Shown here one piece after another: positions 15,616 through 24,317 of a stretch of DNA of 64,000 bases. Each line of letters begins with the position of its first letter. Within the stretch, counting starts at the first letter, position 1. The notes under the pieces are model-generated. The model had not been told where the DNA came from. It saw nothing but the letters and a program-made list of their open reading frames with translations, and ran no database searches. Position numbers and translations under genes: made by a program. The stretch spans positions 620,001 through 684,000 of the forward strand of contig NZ_JACYXC010000001.1 in assembly GCF_016031615.1 (NCBI RefSeq). Direction: 5' to 3'. The DNA is from Streptomyces pactum. Lineage in GTDB: Bacteria > Actinomycetota > Actinomycetes > Streptomycetales > Streptomycetaceae.

Positions 15616-16662
15616 TCAGCCCGCGGGCGCGGCGCCCGGCGAAGCCTCCGCGCCCGGCCGGGTTTCCGGCGGCGCCTCCGCGCCCGGCCCCGCTCCGCGC
15701 GCTTCCGCACCCGGCCGGGTCGCCGCGCCCGAGCGGGTCTCGGCGACCGCCAGGGCGGCCACCGCCGACAGCAGCACCGCGGTGCCCAGCACGGTGGCAC
15801 CGGTGAGGTGTTCGTCCAGCAGCGCCACCGCGATCACCGCGGCGGTGACCGGCTCGATGAGGGTGATCACCGTCACCGTGGTGCCGCGTACCGCCGCCAG
15901 CCCGGCGAAGTAGAGCCCGTAGGCGAGCGCCGTGGGCACCGCGGCCATGTAGCCCAGCAGCCACAGGGTGCGGGCGAGTTCCTCCCCGTGCGGCCACAGC
16001 CCCTCCCAGCCGGCGAAGGGCAGCAGGCACACCGCGCCCACCGCGAACGACGTCATGGTGGTGGTGTACGGGTCGTGGCCGCCGGAGCCCCCCAGGTGAC
16101 GGGTGTAGACGGTGAGCGTGGAGTAGCCCGCGGCGGACAGCAGGGCGAGCAGCACCCCGGCCGTCCGGACCGTGCCGGTTCCGCCGCTGCCCAGGACCAG
16201 GACCATCAGTCCGGCCAGCGCGCCCGCCACCGCGAAGGTTCCGCCGGCACCGAGCCGTTCGCCCAGCAGCAGCCGGCCGCCGAGCGCCACCATGACCGGG
16301 GCGGCGCCGAGGGTGACCACGGTGCCCACCGCGAGCCCGGTGTGCTGGACCGCGCCGAAGTAGGCGGTCTGGAAGACGGTCAGGCCCGCGCCGGTGACCA
16401 CCACCCGCTCCATCCGGCGGCGGCGCGGCTCGGCGGGCCGGCGGCGCGGCCCGGGGGTGCGGCGGCCGCGCAGCGGCCGGGCGGCGAGCAGCAGGAGCAG
16501 CCCGCCCAGGGTGCGCCAGAAGGTGAGCGCCAGCGGGCCGAGGCCGCTGCCCCGGTAGAGCAGGGCCGCGGCGGCACCGGCGGTGCCCCAGGCGACGGCG
16601 GCCACGGTGACGTAGAACAGGCCTCTGCCCACGGGCAGGGCAGGGGAAGGTGAGGTGTGCAC
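15616..16662 (-). CDS. EamA/DMT family transporter
   Basis: 348 residues with ten predicted membrane helices in two EamA repeats. First helix GLFYVTVAAVAWGTAGAAAA (about 14-33); second-repeat start TAGVLLALLSAAGYSTLTVY (about 168-187); late conserved segment VITLIEPVTAAVIAVALLDE (about 267-286), the hallmark helix-9 region. The C-terminal 45 residues are a Pro/Glu/Ala/Gly tail made of repeated TRPGAEA-like units. Exporter of a small molecule; substrate unknown. One of three EamA genes within 6.4 kb. Confidence 0.88.
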   Translation of the reverse strand: MHTSPSPALPVGRGLFYVTVAAVAWGTAGAAAALLYRGSGLGPLALTFWRTLGGLLLLLAARPLRGRRTPGPRRRPAEPRRRRMERVVVTGAGLTVFQTAYFGAVQHTGLAVGTVVTLGAAPVMVALGGRLLLGERLGAGGTFAVAGALAGLMVLVLGSGGTGTVRTAGVLLALLSAAGYSTLTVYTRHLGGSGGHDPYTTTMTSFAVGAVCLLPFAGWEGLWPHGEELARTLWLLGYMAAVPTALAYGLYFAGLAAVRGTTVTVITLIEPVTAAVIAVALLDEHLTGATVLGTAVLLSAVAALAVAETRSGAATRPGAEARGAGPGAEAPPETRPGAEASPGAAPAG

Positions 16663-17021
16663 GAAGGGTTCTCCCGCGGAGGACGAGGAAAGCAGGTGTC
16701 ATCCGTGTGCGGGCAGCACGGGGACGGCCGGGTCACCCGGCCGTCGGACGGCCGGACACCGGCCGCGTCGCGCGTCGCGCGCCCCGGTGGTGTCCCGGGG
16801 CGGTCGCTGCCCGCGTCAGGCGGCGGGAGGCGGGAGAACGGTCATGGTCGTCGGCACGGCGCCACCCTACAAGGTCGCGTCGCGCCGGCCCCCACCGGTC
16901 CGGGGCGCCCCGGACCCGGACCGCCCCTTCCGTGCCGGCTTCCCGCACCGGCCCGTCCGCCGCCGGCCCGGGCCCGGCGAACCGGACCCGGCGAACCGGC
17001 AGGGCCGGCCCCGGCCACCGG
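16663..17021. other. Non-coding gap between two EamA genes
   Basis: No gene seen. A minus-strand TAGGGT (complement near 16864-16869) could be a -10 for the EamA gene starting at 16662, about 200 bp away; no matching -35 is clear. Confidence 0.4.
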
Positions 17022-18050
17022 CTAGCGGTGGGTCGCCGGGCGGGACGGGGCCGCCGTCTCCTCCGGCTCGCCGTCCCCGCCGGCGGCCCGGTCCACGCCG
17101 GCCGCCTCCGCCACCGACCCGGTCACCGGGGTGCCGTCACCGGCCGTGGGGGTCGAGGTCTGTGCGATGAACGCGCCGGCCAGCACCAGGGCGCCGCCGA
17201 CCACCTGCACCGCGCCCAGGTGCTCGCCCAGCAGCACCCAGGCCAGGACGGTGGCCACGACCGCCTCCAGGCACGCGACCACGCCGGCCACCGGGGGCGA
17301 GAGCCGGCGCACCGACAGGACCCCGGTCAGATAGGCCACCACGGTGGCGACCAGCACCAGCCAGGCCAGCAGCAGCACGGCCGGTACGCGGACCGTGTCG
17401 AGTTCGGCGCGGCCCGCCAGCACCGACCAGTCGAGGTTCCAGGGCCGGGCCACCGCGGTCAGTGCGATCGCGCCGATCAGCAGCCCGTACGCGATCACAC
17501 CCAGCGGGTCGGCGGCGTTCTCACCGTCGCCACCGTGGTCGGAGAGGACGAAGTAACCGACCTGGCAGCAGGCCGCGCCGAGGGCGAGCGCCAGTCCCAG
17601 CGCGTCGAAGCCGAGCCCGGACCAGACCTCCACCACGCAGGCGAGTCCGCCGGCCGCCAGCACCACGCCGACCGCGGCGGCCCGGCTGACCCGGCGGCGC
17701 TGGACGAACCGCACCCAGGCCAGCACCAGCGCCGGGGCCAGGTACTCCACCAGCAGCGCGACGCCGACCGGGATCCGGGAGATGGCGGCGAAGTAACACG
17801 CCTGGACGCCCGCCACGGCGAGCAGCCCGAACCCGGCGAGCAGCGCGGGGCGGCGGCGCACCAGCGCGCGGTGCCGCCAGGCCACGGGCAGCATGACGAC
17901 GGCGGCGAACGCGGCCCGCAGCCAGGTCACATGGAGCGGTTCCAGCCCCGCCTCGATCAACGGCTTGGCCGCGACACCCGAACCACCGAACGCGAGTGCC
18001 GACGCCAGGGCGAGCCCCAGGCCGGCACTCCTCCCCTCAGACGCTTGCAT
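17022..18050 (-). CDS. EamA/DMT family transporter
   Basis: 342 residues from the ATG at 18050; an in-frame GTG at 18056 is the alternative. Ten helices: GLALASALAFGGSGVAAKPL begins the first, GVALLVEYLAPALVLAWVRF (about 95-114) is the helix-4/5 region, and VACLEAVVATVLAWVLLGEH (about 258-277) the conserved second-repeat segment. The final 50 residues are a hydrophilic Thr/Pro/Glu/Ala tail. Divergent from the PhzF-like gene. Substrate unknown. Confidence 0.88.
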   Translation of the reverse strand: MQASEGRSAGLGLALASALAFGGSGVAAKPLIEAGLEPLHVTWLRAAFAAVVMLPVAWRHRALVRRRPALLAGFGLLAVAGVQACYFAAISRIPVGVALLVEYLAPALVLAWVRFVQRRRVSRAAAVGVVLAAGGLACVVEVWSGLGFDALGLALALGAACCQVGYFVLSDHGGDGENAADPLGVIAYGLLIGAIALTAVARPWNLDWSVLAGRAELDTVRVPAVLLLAWLVLVATVVAYLTGVLSVRRLSPPVAGVVACLEAVVATVLAWVLLGEHLGAVQVVGGALVLAGAFIAQTSTPTAGDGTPVTGSVAEAAGVDRAAGGDGEPEETAAPSRPATHR

Positions 18051-18490
18051 CGGCACATCATGCCAGCTCCCGTCAGGACCGTCACTTCGTTGACTGCTGG
18101 CGCAGCGGTCGGTCCCCGGGCGCGTACCGGCCACCCCGGCCGGCCCTTGTGCGCCGCCATCCGCCCCGGTCACGCCGGTGGGCACCGACCGGCACCAACC
18201 GGGCCTCGGGGCGGCACCGGCCGGCCGGGGGCGGTCCCGTGCGGCGGCCCGGCCGTACGAAGGACCCTCCCCGCGCCGACCGGCAACCCCGCCGTGCAGG
18301 CCGTCTCCCGGCCACCCGCCCACCTTCTCCCCGCCGCGCCCCTCCCGTGGCGCCGGTGGCCGCCCGTCCTCGCGGTCGTCCGCCCGGCCGCGTGCGAGCC
18401 GCACCCGGGCCGGGGGCCGGGCGCGGCGGCGGGCCACCGGTCGCCGATTGGCCGTACCGGCGGCGCGGCGCCGCCCGCTACCGTCCCGGC
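18051..18490. other. Divergent intergenic region
   Basis: 440 bp between the EamA start and the PhzF-like start, no gene. TACCGT at 18478-18483 with only 7 nt before the PhzF ATG would make that mRNA nearly leaderless; no good -35 is visible. Confidence 0.4.
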
Positions 18491-19306
18491 ATGCGCATCC
18501 GTATCGTCGACGCCTTCACCGACCGGCCGTTCGGCGGGAACCCGGCCGGTGTCGTCCTGCTGGACGGGGACGCCTTCCCCGAGGACCGCTGGCTCCAGCG
18601 GGTCGCCGCCGAGGTGAACCTCTCCGAGACGGCGTTCGCCCACCGGCTGCCGGGCGGCGGCCCGGCCGACTGGGCGCTGCGCTGGCTGACCCCGGCCACC
18701 GAGGTGGCCATGTGCGGCCACGCCACGCTCGCCACCGCCCATGTGCTGCACACCGCCGAGGGGGTGCGCGACACCCTCCGGTTCCGCACCCGCAGCGGTG
18801 TGCTGACCGCCACCCCGGAGGAGGACGGGGCCATCACGCTGGACTTTCCCACCGCCCCGCTCACCCCGGCCCGGCCGCCCGGCTGGCTCGCCGGCGCCCT
18901 GGGCGCCCCGGTGCTGAGCGCGCACGACACCGGCCCGGACGTCGGGGACCTGCTGGTCGAGGTCGCCGACGAGGCCACCGTCCGCTCACTGCGGCCGGAC
19001 CTGACCGCGCTGGCCCGGCTGGAGAACCGGGGGGTCATCGTCACCGCCGGCGCCGCGGACCCGGACTGCGGCTACGCGTTCGTCTCCCGCTTCTTCGGTC
19101 CCGCCGTGGGCATCGACGAGGACCCGGTGACCGGGAGCGCGCACACCGCGCTGGCCCCGTTCTGGGCCGCCCGGCTGGGCCGGCAGGAGCTGACCGGGCT
19201 CCAGGCCTCGGCGCGCCCCGGCCTGGTGCGGACCGCGCTGCACGGCGGGCGCACCCGGCTCACCGGCTCGGCGGTGACCGTCATCGACGGCGAGCTGCTG
19301 GCCTGA
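18491..19306 (+). CDS. PhzF family isomerase-like protein
   Basis: 271 residues, usual PhzF length (about 260-290). N-terminal IRIVDAFTDRPFGGNPAGVV is diagnostic. NLSETAF (about residues 44-50) carries the catalytic glutamate; MCGHATLATAHVL (about 76-88) and GIDEDPVTGSAHTALAPFW (about 210-228) form the two-domain active site, with an aspartate in DEDPVTGSAH. PhzF enzymes isomerise by suprafacial proton shift; most homologues outside phenazine clusters have unknown substrates, and no phenazine genes are here. Confidence 0.9.
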   Translation: MRIRIVDAFTDRPFGGNPAGVVLLDGDAFPEDRWLQRVAAEVNLSETAFAHRLPGGGPADWALRWLTPATEVAMCGHATLATAHVLHTAEGVRDTLRFRTRSGVLTATPEEDGAITLDFPTAPLTPARPPGWLAGALGAPVLSAHDTGPDVGDLLVEVADEATVRSLRPDLTALARLENRGVIVTAGAADPDCGYAFVSRFFGPAVGIDEDPVTGSAHTALAPFWAARLGRQELTGLQASARPGLVRTALHGGRTRLTGSAVTVIDGELLA

Positions 19307-19643
19307 GCCGCCCGGGACACCACGGCCGCGGGCCCGACCCGGCACGACGGCCGCGGGCCGGGCCCGGGGCGCGACGGCCGCGAGTCGACGCGGGGCACGA
19401 CGGCCGCGGGCCGACGCGGGCCGGGCCCGGGGTCCGGCGCGGTCGGACGGCCCCGCCGGTCCCCGGGCCCGGAAGGACCGCACAGGCGTCACGACGGGGA
19501 CAGCCGAGGGGGACGAGGACGAGCCAGGGAACCGGACGGGATCGCGGCGGTTCCGGCACGGCGGCCGGACGAGGTGGAGCCGGCGGTTCGGGCGGCCCGG
19601 CCGGAGGACACCTGAAGCCGACCACCGGTGCCGTCCGCCCCGG
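19307..19643. other. Convergent non-coding gap with short repeats
   Basis: Contains several near-repeats of the block CACGACGGCCGCGGGCC (19321-19420), e.g. at 19320, 19343 and 19397. No gene. The repeats may form mixed hairpins between the convergent PhzF and CPBP genes. Confidence 0.45.
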
Positions 19644-20468
19644 TCAGGCGGTGGGCAGCCAGTCCACCCGACCCTCCAGCAGCGCGTACCCGACGAAGGC
19701 CACGATGTCGATGAGGGCGTGCGCGGCGACCAGCGGGCCCACCCGGCCCCAGCGCCGGTACAGCAGCACGAACACCACGCCCATCGCCATGTTGCCGAAG
19801 AAGCCGCCGATGCCCTGGTAGAGGTGGTACGAGCCGCGCAGCACCGCGCTCGCGGCCAGCGCCGCCGCCGGGGTCCAGCCCAGTTGCCCGAGCCGGCGCA
19901 GCAGGTAGCCGACGACGATGACCTCCTCCAGGACGGAGTTCTGCACCGCGGAGGCCACCAGCACCGGGATCTTCCACCAGACGTCGGGGAGGTTCTCCGG
20001 GACCACGGTCAGGTTCGCCCCGGCCGCGCGCGCCCCGAGGTAGAGCAGCAGCCCGGTGCCGCCGATGCACGCGGCGACCACCGCGCCCCAGGCGAGGTCG
20101 AACCGGGGCCGGCGCAGGTCGAAGCCGATCACCGGCAGGCCGGCGCCCTCCCGCAGCAGCAGGTGTGCCACCAGCGCCACCGGCACCAGGGCCGTGGTGA
20201 TGCCGAACAGCTGCCAGGCCAGGTCCAGCCAGGGGCGGCCGGGGGCGTCGGAGGAGTTCAGCGTGGCCGCCTGGTCGGCCAGCCCGCCCGGCTCGGTGAC
20301 CGACCCGAGGAAGCTGATGAGCGCGCCCACCGCGCTGGCGCCCAGCGAGAGCGCCAGCACCAGCAGCAGTTCGCTGCGGAGCAGCCGCCGGAGCCGGCCG
20401 TCCTCCGCCGGCACCGCATCCGCCGCGTCCCGCGCCTGTGCCTGCACTCCCGCCTCCGCCACGTTCAC
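19644..20468 (-). CDS. CPBP family intramembrane metalloprotease
   Basis: 274 residues from a GTG at 20468 preceded by GGAGG on the minus strand. Multi-pass membrane protein (first helix LVLALSLGASAVGALISFLG, about 34-53). The three CPBP motifs: SVLEEVIVVGYLLRRL (glutamate pair, about 173-188), RGSYHLYQG (first His, about 210-218), and AAHALIDIVAF (second His with Asp, about 247-257). Related to CAAX prenyl proteases (Rce1/Abi); the bacterial substrate is generally unknown, sometimes bacteriocin immunity or membrane protein processing. No bacteriocin gene nearby. Confidence 0.88.
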   Translation of the reverse strand: MNVAEAGVQAQARDAADAVPAEDGRLRRLLRSELLLVLALSLGASAVGALISFLGSVTEPGGLADQAATLNSSDAPGRPWLDLAWQLFGITTALVPVALVAHLLLREGAGLPVIGFDLRRPRFDLAWGAVVAACIGGTGLLLYLGARAAGANLTVVPENLPDVWWKIPVLVASAVQNSVLEEVIVVGYLLRRLGQLGWTPAAALAASAVLRGSYHLYQGIGGFFGNMAMGVVFVLLYRRWGRVGPLVAAHALIDIVAFVGYALLEGRVDWLPTA

Positions 20469-20898
20469 ACCGCCTCCTCCGCCGGACCGGCTCGTCCGGG
20501 GTCTCCCCAGGGGAGGTCCTAGCTTGCCGCACGCCCCGGCGCGGCACGAAGGAAGGGGGCGGACCGGCGGTTCCACGGGCGCGGGGGCCCGACGGGTCGG
20601 TGCCTGGAGCCGGGACCGTGAGCCTGCGGGCCCGGGGGCGGTGCCTGGAGGAGTGGCCGGGAGCCTGCTGCCGGGGCCGGGGCCCGCCGGAGGTACGGCA
20701 CGGCGGCCGCTGGGCTGGCCGGTGCGGCGCGGCGCCCCGGCACCCGCCCCGCGGGCCGAGCGGCTCCGCCCCACGGAGCGTAGGAGTAGGAGTCCGGGCC
20801 CGTGCGGGGACGGCACCGGGCGGGGCGAGCCGGCGGCCGGTGCGGCGTGGCGCCGGCCGTCCGCGCCGGGCCGGTGTCGATCCGGCGCCGGTCCGGCG
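20469..20898. other. Non-coding gap
   Basis: GC-rich DNA between two minus-strand genes. No gene or clear regulatory element seen. Confidence 0.4.
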
Positions 20899-22401
20899 TC
20901 AGTCCGGCACGGTGACCGGCCAGGTGTGCACCGGCTCCCCGGTCCGCATCAGGGCGCAGTAGCGGCGGGTGGTGGCGGCGAGCGCGGCCTGCCGGTCCAT
21001 TCCGGCGGCGCGGGCCCGGTGGTACGTCTTGACCTGCCAGGAGGCGCCGTTCGTCCGCTTGCGGCAGCGCTCCTCGATCACGCCGAGGTAGCGGTCGCGG
21101 TCGGCGGGCTCCACGCCCCAGGCGTCCAGTCCCGCCGCGGCCAGCGGCAGCAGCTCGTCCAGCACCAGGCGGGTGGCCGGGACGCTGGCGAGGGAGGGGG
21201 AGCGGCCGGGGCGCGGCCACTGGAGCACCGCGTCGATGCCGTGCCGGCAGGCCGCGTCGAAGTTGGCCGCGGCGGCGCCGAACGGCAGCCGGGTCCAGAT
21301 CGGGCGCGGCTCGTCGGCGAGGGCCCGCACCACCCCGTAGTAGAACGCCGCGTTGGCGACGACGTCGGCGACCGTGGGCCCGGCGGGCAGCACCCGGTTC
21401 TCCACCCGCAGGTGCGGCACGCCGTCGGAGACGGCGTAGACCGGGCGGTTCCAGCGGTAGACGGTGCCGTTGTGGAGCACCAGTTCGTGCAGGTCCGGCA
21501 CCCCGCCCTCGTCGAGGACGCGCAGCGGCTCCTCGTCCCGGCCGGAGGAGAGCAGCGGCGGGAAGTAGCGCAGGTTCTCCTCGAACAGCTCCCTGGGGTC
21601 GCTGATCCAGCGTTCGCCGAACCAGGTCCGCGGCCTCACGCCCTGGGCGGCCAGCTCCGGCTGGCGTACGTCGATGGACTGCAGGAAGAGCGGGACGCGG
21701 GACTCCCGCCACACCTCGTGGCCGAAGAGGAAGGGCGAGTTGGCGCCGACCGCGATCTGCGCCGCGGTCACCGCCTCGGCGGCGTTCCAGACCGCGGCGA
21801 ACCGCCCCGGCGTCACCTGCAGGTGGAGCTGTACCGAGGTACAGGCGGCCTCCAGGGCGATGGAGGGGGTGGCGCACGCGAAGTGCTCCACGCCCGCGAC
21901 GTCGATCCGGAAGTCCTCGCCGCGGGCGGCGAGCATCTCCTCGTTGAGCCGGCTGTAGCGGGCGTCCCCGGACAGGTGGGCGGAGCCGAGGGCATCGGCG
22001 TCCAGGGTGGGCAGAATGCCGATCATCACGATCTGCGAGGATTCCTCGCGGGCCTTGCGGTCCGCATATGCCAAACCGGTGCGCAGTTCCTCCGCGAGCT
22101 GGTCCAGAACCCGGCCGTGCAGCCGGTGCGGCACAATGTTGACTTCAAGATTGAACTGCCCGAGTTCGGTCTGGAAATCCGGGCTGGCGATCCGTTCGAG
22201 AACTTGCGCGTTCATCATTCTCGGCATGCCATCGGGACTTGCCAGATTCAACTCGATCTCCAGCCCCATGAGATTCCTGGGACGGTCGAAGCGCTGCTCG
22301 TCCAGGAGGCGTGAGAGGCCGTCCAGGCACTCGCGGAGCCGGCGTCGCTGCCGCTGCCGGTCGGACAGGTCGAACTCGCCGGCCACGACCTTCTCGCCCA
22401 T
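20899..22401 (-). CDS. Glutamate-cysteine ligase family protein
   Basis: 500 residues from the ATG at 22401. GCS2-type fold: NLMGLEIELNLASPDGMPRM (about residues 43-62) has the metal- and substrate-binding glutamates, TELGQFNLEVNIVPHRL (about 77-93) the second acidic set, and WNRPVYAVSDGVPHLRVENR (about 330-350) the late conserved block. The family joins glutamate to an amine such as cysteine using ATP. Mycothiol-producing actinomycetes lack glutathione, so this is more likely an EgtA-like or other gamma-glutamyl ligase; no ergothioneine genes are adjacent. Confidence 0.82.
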   Translation of the reverse strand: MGEKVVAGEFDLSDRQRQRRRLRECLDGLSRLLDEQRFDRPRNLMGLEIELNLASPDGMPRMMNAQVLERIASPDFQTELGQFNLEVNIVPHRLHGRVLDQLAEELRTGLAYADRKAREESSQIVMIGILPTLDADALGSAHLSGDARYSRLNEEMLAARGEDFRIDVAGVEHFACATPSIALEAACTSVQLHLQVTPGRFAAVWNAAEAVTAAQIAVGANSPFLFGHEVWRESRVPLFLQSIDVRQPELAAQGVRPRTWFGERWISDPRELFEENLRYFPPLLSSGRDEEPLRVLDEGGVPDLHELVLHNGTVYRWNRPVYAVSDGVPHLRVENRVLPAGPTVADVVANAAFYYGVVRALADEPRPIWTRLPFGAAAANFDAACRHGIDAVLQWPRPGRSPSLASVPATRLVLDELLPLAAAGLDAWGVEPADRDRYLGVIEERCRKRTNGASWQVKTYHRARAAGMDRQAALAATTRRYCALMRTGEPVHTWPVTVPD

Positions 22402-22884
22402 CGACGCGCCCTCCTCGAAGTCACCGGCCGCGGTCCGGCCGGGGAGTCTCGGTCGATGATGCCCAGCCGATGTGATCGATAACGCCCCACACGCCAGGCT
22501 CGCCCGGTAGGCTCTGCACAGTGATGCGGCCCGCAGGACGGCGACCCCCTCCGCATTGCCCCGGAAAGCCGTATATGTGCCCGCGGAAATCACCGACCGG
22601 AATCGGCCTACCATATCCGCGCAAGAAGATGAGGTCGCCTCCCGGCATAAGCCGCAGATTTGACCGAATCCCCGCCGGCGGTAAGTCCGGAAAAACCCTT
22701 GTGGGTAAACTCGCCCTGGGATAGCGGAAAGCCCATGGGAACATGTGTCGTATAAACTCGCGGCAGAGGCAGAGAGTCGTCACCCGGGATCGCCCGGCCC
22801 ACCTCTGACCTTCACCTCCCGTCGGTGCCGTCCTTGCCCGGCCCGCACCGCACCACCGTGTCTCCAAGTGAGAGGCGACCCACC
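22402..22884. other. Divergent regulatory region
   Basis: 483 bp between the ligase start and the plus-strand hypothetical gene, with noticeably more A+T from 22550 to 22760. TTGTGG (22699-22704) and TAGCGG (22722-22727) are 17 bp apart, a reasonable promoter for the plus-strand gene at 22885. A TATAAA at about 22754 is a second candidate. No gene. Confidence 0.5.
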
Positions 22885-23484
22885 ATGCCGCTGCTCGTTC
22901 CCCCGGCTCCCGCGCCCGCGCTGCGCAGCGTCCTCACCGCTCTGGGCTCCCCCACCGCCGTGCGCGAGGACCGGACCCCCGCGCTCCGCGTGCTGCCGGG
23001 GCCGTTCACCGCCGAAGCGCCACTCCCGCTCCACGTCCTGGCCGGCGACGGCCGTCCCGGCGGCCCGCCGCTCACCCGGCTGGCCGGCTGGCGGTTCCTG
23101 ATCCGCTGCGGCGGCCGGTCCGTCGCGGTGGCCGAGGCCGTCGTCACCGCGGACGGCTGGGCGTTCTCCCGGTTCAGCGAGGGTCCGTACGTGAAGTCCA
23201 CCGAGCAGGCGCTGGCCCAGGCGGAGTCGCTGCCCACCGCCTACCAGCCCCGGCTGCTGTCGGTGCCCGAGCTGTACATGCTGACCCTGTGGCTGCACGG
23301 CGACACCGCCGCGGACCCGGCCGCCGGCTCCCCCGCCCCCGGCGACCCGCTGGTGCCGCTGGCGCCCGCGCCGCCCGGCATCGCCGCGTACCGTCCCTAC
23401 CGGGCCGCCGACCTGCTGCCGGTCATCGGCGTCCGGACGGCGCCGCGGCAACTCCCTGGCCCGCTGCTGGGTTCGCCGGCCTGA
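22885..23484 (+). CDS. Conserved hypothetical protein
   Basis: 199 residues from the ATG at 22885. Central region LTRLAGWRFLIRCGGRSVAV then FSRFSEGPYVKSTEQALAQA and LLSVPELYMLTLWLHG, with a Pro/Ala-rich tail. Regular amphipathic pattern, strong codon bias and an upstream promoter support a real gene. No membrane segment, no known domain recognised. Function unknown. Confidence 0.7.
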   Translation: MPLLVPPAPAPALRSVLTALGSPTAVREDRTPALRVLPGPFTAEAPLPLHVLAGDGRPGGPPLTRLAGWRFLIRCGGRSVAVAEAVVTADGWAFSRFSEGPYVKSTEQALAQAESLPTAYQPRLLSVPELYMLTLWLHGDTAADPAAGSPAPGDPLVPLAPAPPGIAAYRPYRAADLLPVIGVRTAPRQLPGPLLGSPA

Positions 23485-23857
23485 CCCACCGGACCGGCAC
23501 GCGCCCCGCCCCGACGTCCCCCGGCCGGCGGTGTCCGCGCGGCCGGTCCGGTTCCCCGCGCCCGCGCCCCGGCACCCGGGCGCGGGGCGCCGCCACGCCC
23601 GCGTACGCCCCCTCCGGACGAGCTAGTCCACCCGGGCCATGCAGAACCATCCGAAGGGGCGGTGCGGTTCGGCTGAACCGCCCGCACGGGTGACGCGTCC
23701 TTCCCCGGTGAGGAGTGCTGCCGCGAAATCCCTGCGGAAGTACGGCCGCAGGGCAACACTGGGACCGACACGCCGATCGTCAACGGAGCACGGGGGGACC
23801 ATGAAGGCCACATCCAGCCTCAGGACCGTCACCGCACCACAAGGGAAGAAAGCGTCC
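23485..23857. other. Upstream region of the DUF5999 gene
   Basis: No gene before the short protein at 23858. An upstream in-frame ATG at 23802 would extend that protein by about 19 residues but lacks a ribosome site. Confidence 0.4.
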
Positions 23858-24064
23858 ATGTGCCAGCACCAGCCGCCCTGCCCGCCGGCCCACTCCGCCG
23901 ACCGGGAGGCCGCCCACGTCGTGGCCACCTACCCGGAGCAGGGCTGGAGCCTGCTGTGCAACGGTGTCCTGCTCTTCGAGGACACCGGTGAACTGCTGCC
24001 GGACGGCCGGGTGATCGCCCCGCACCGTCCGCTGGGCGCCGGCCAGGTCGTCACCGCGGCCTGA
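23858..24064 (+). CDS. DUF5999 family small protein
   Basis: 68 residues beginning MCQHQPPCPPAHSADREAA, with GWSLLCNGVLLFEDTGELLP in the centre and GRVIAPHRPLGAGQV near the end, the standard streptomycete DUF5999 sequence. Cys-x3-Pro-x-Cys near the N-terminus could bind metal. AAGGGAAGAAAG precedes the ATG. Family function unknown; widespread and highly conserved in Streptomyces. Confidence 0.88.
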   Translation: MCQHQPPCPPAHSADREAAHVVATYPEQGWSLLCNGVLLFEDTGELLPDGRVIAPHRPLGAGQVVTAA

Positions 24065-24143
24065 CCGGCCGCGCGGGGGCCGCCGGCCGGGGGCTTGGCC
24101 GCGCGGCGCACCGGACGGCCGTCCGCACCCGCACGGCGACGAA

Positions 24144-24185
24144 CCACGGCACACGGCACACGGCACACGGCACACGGCACACGGC
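24144..24185 (+). repeat. Tandem 7-bp repeat (ACACGGC x5 plus one variant)
   Basis: Five perfect ACACGGC units (24151-24185) preceded by the variant CCACGGC (24144-24150), between the DUF5999 gene and the gcvP terminator hairpins. Likely slippage-prone, so copy number may vary between strains. Confidence 0.9.
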
Positions 24186-24199
24186 AGGGCGTAACGGAA

Positions 24200-24312
24200 G
24201 GGGCACCGCCGGCGGGTGGTGCCCCTGAACACGAAGGCCGGTCCGGCGGACGCCGGACCGGCCTCACTGCCGTCCCGGGGCGCGGCGGGCGGGCCACCGC
24301 GCCCCGGGACGG
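24200..24312. terminator. Three successive perfect hairpins between convergent genes
   Basis: Hairpin 1: GGGGCACC arms (24200-24207 and 24218-24225). Hairpin 2: 13-bp perfect arms (24235-24247 and 24252-24264), loop 4. Hairpin 3: 16-bp perfect arms (24270-24285 and 24297-24312), loop 11. They lie directly 3' of gcvP and 3' of the DUF5999 gene, so together they probably act as a bidirectional terminator; there is no T-run, as is usual in Streptomyces. Confidence 0.75.
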
Positions 24313-24317
24313 GGGCG

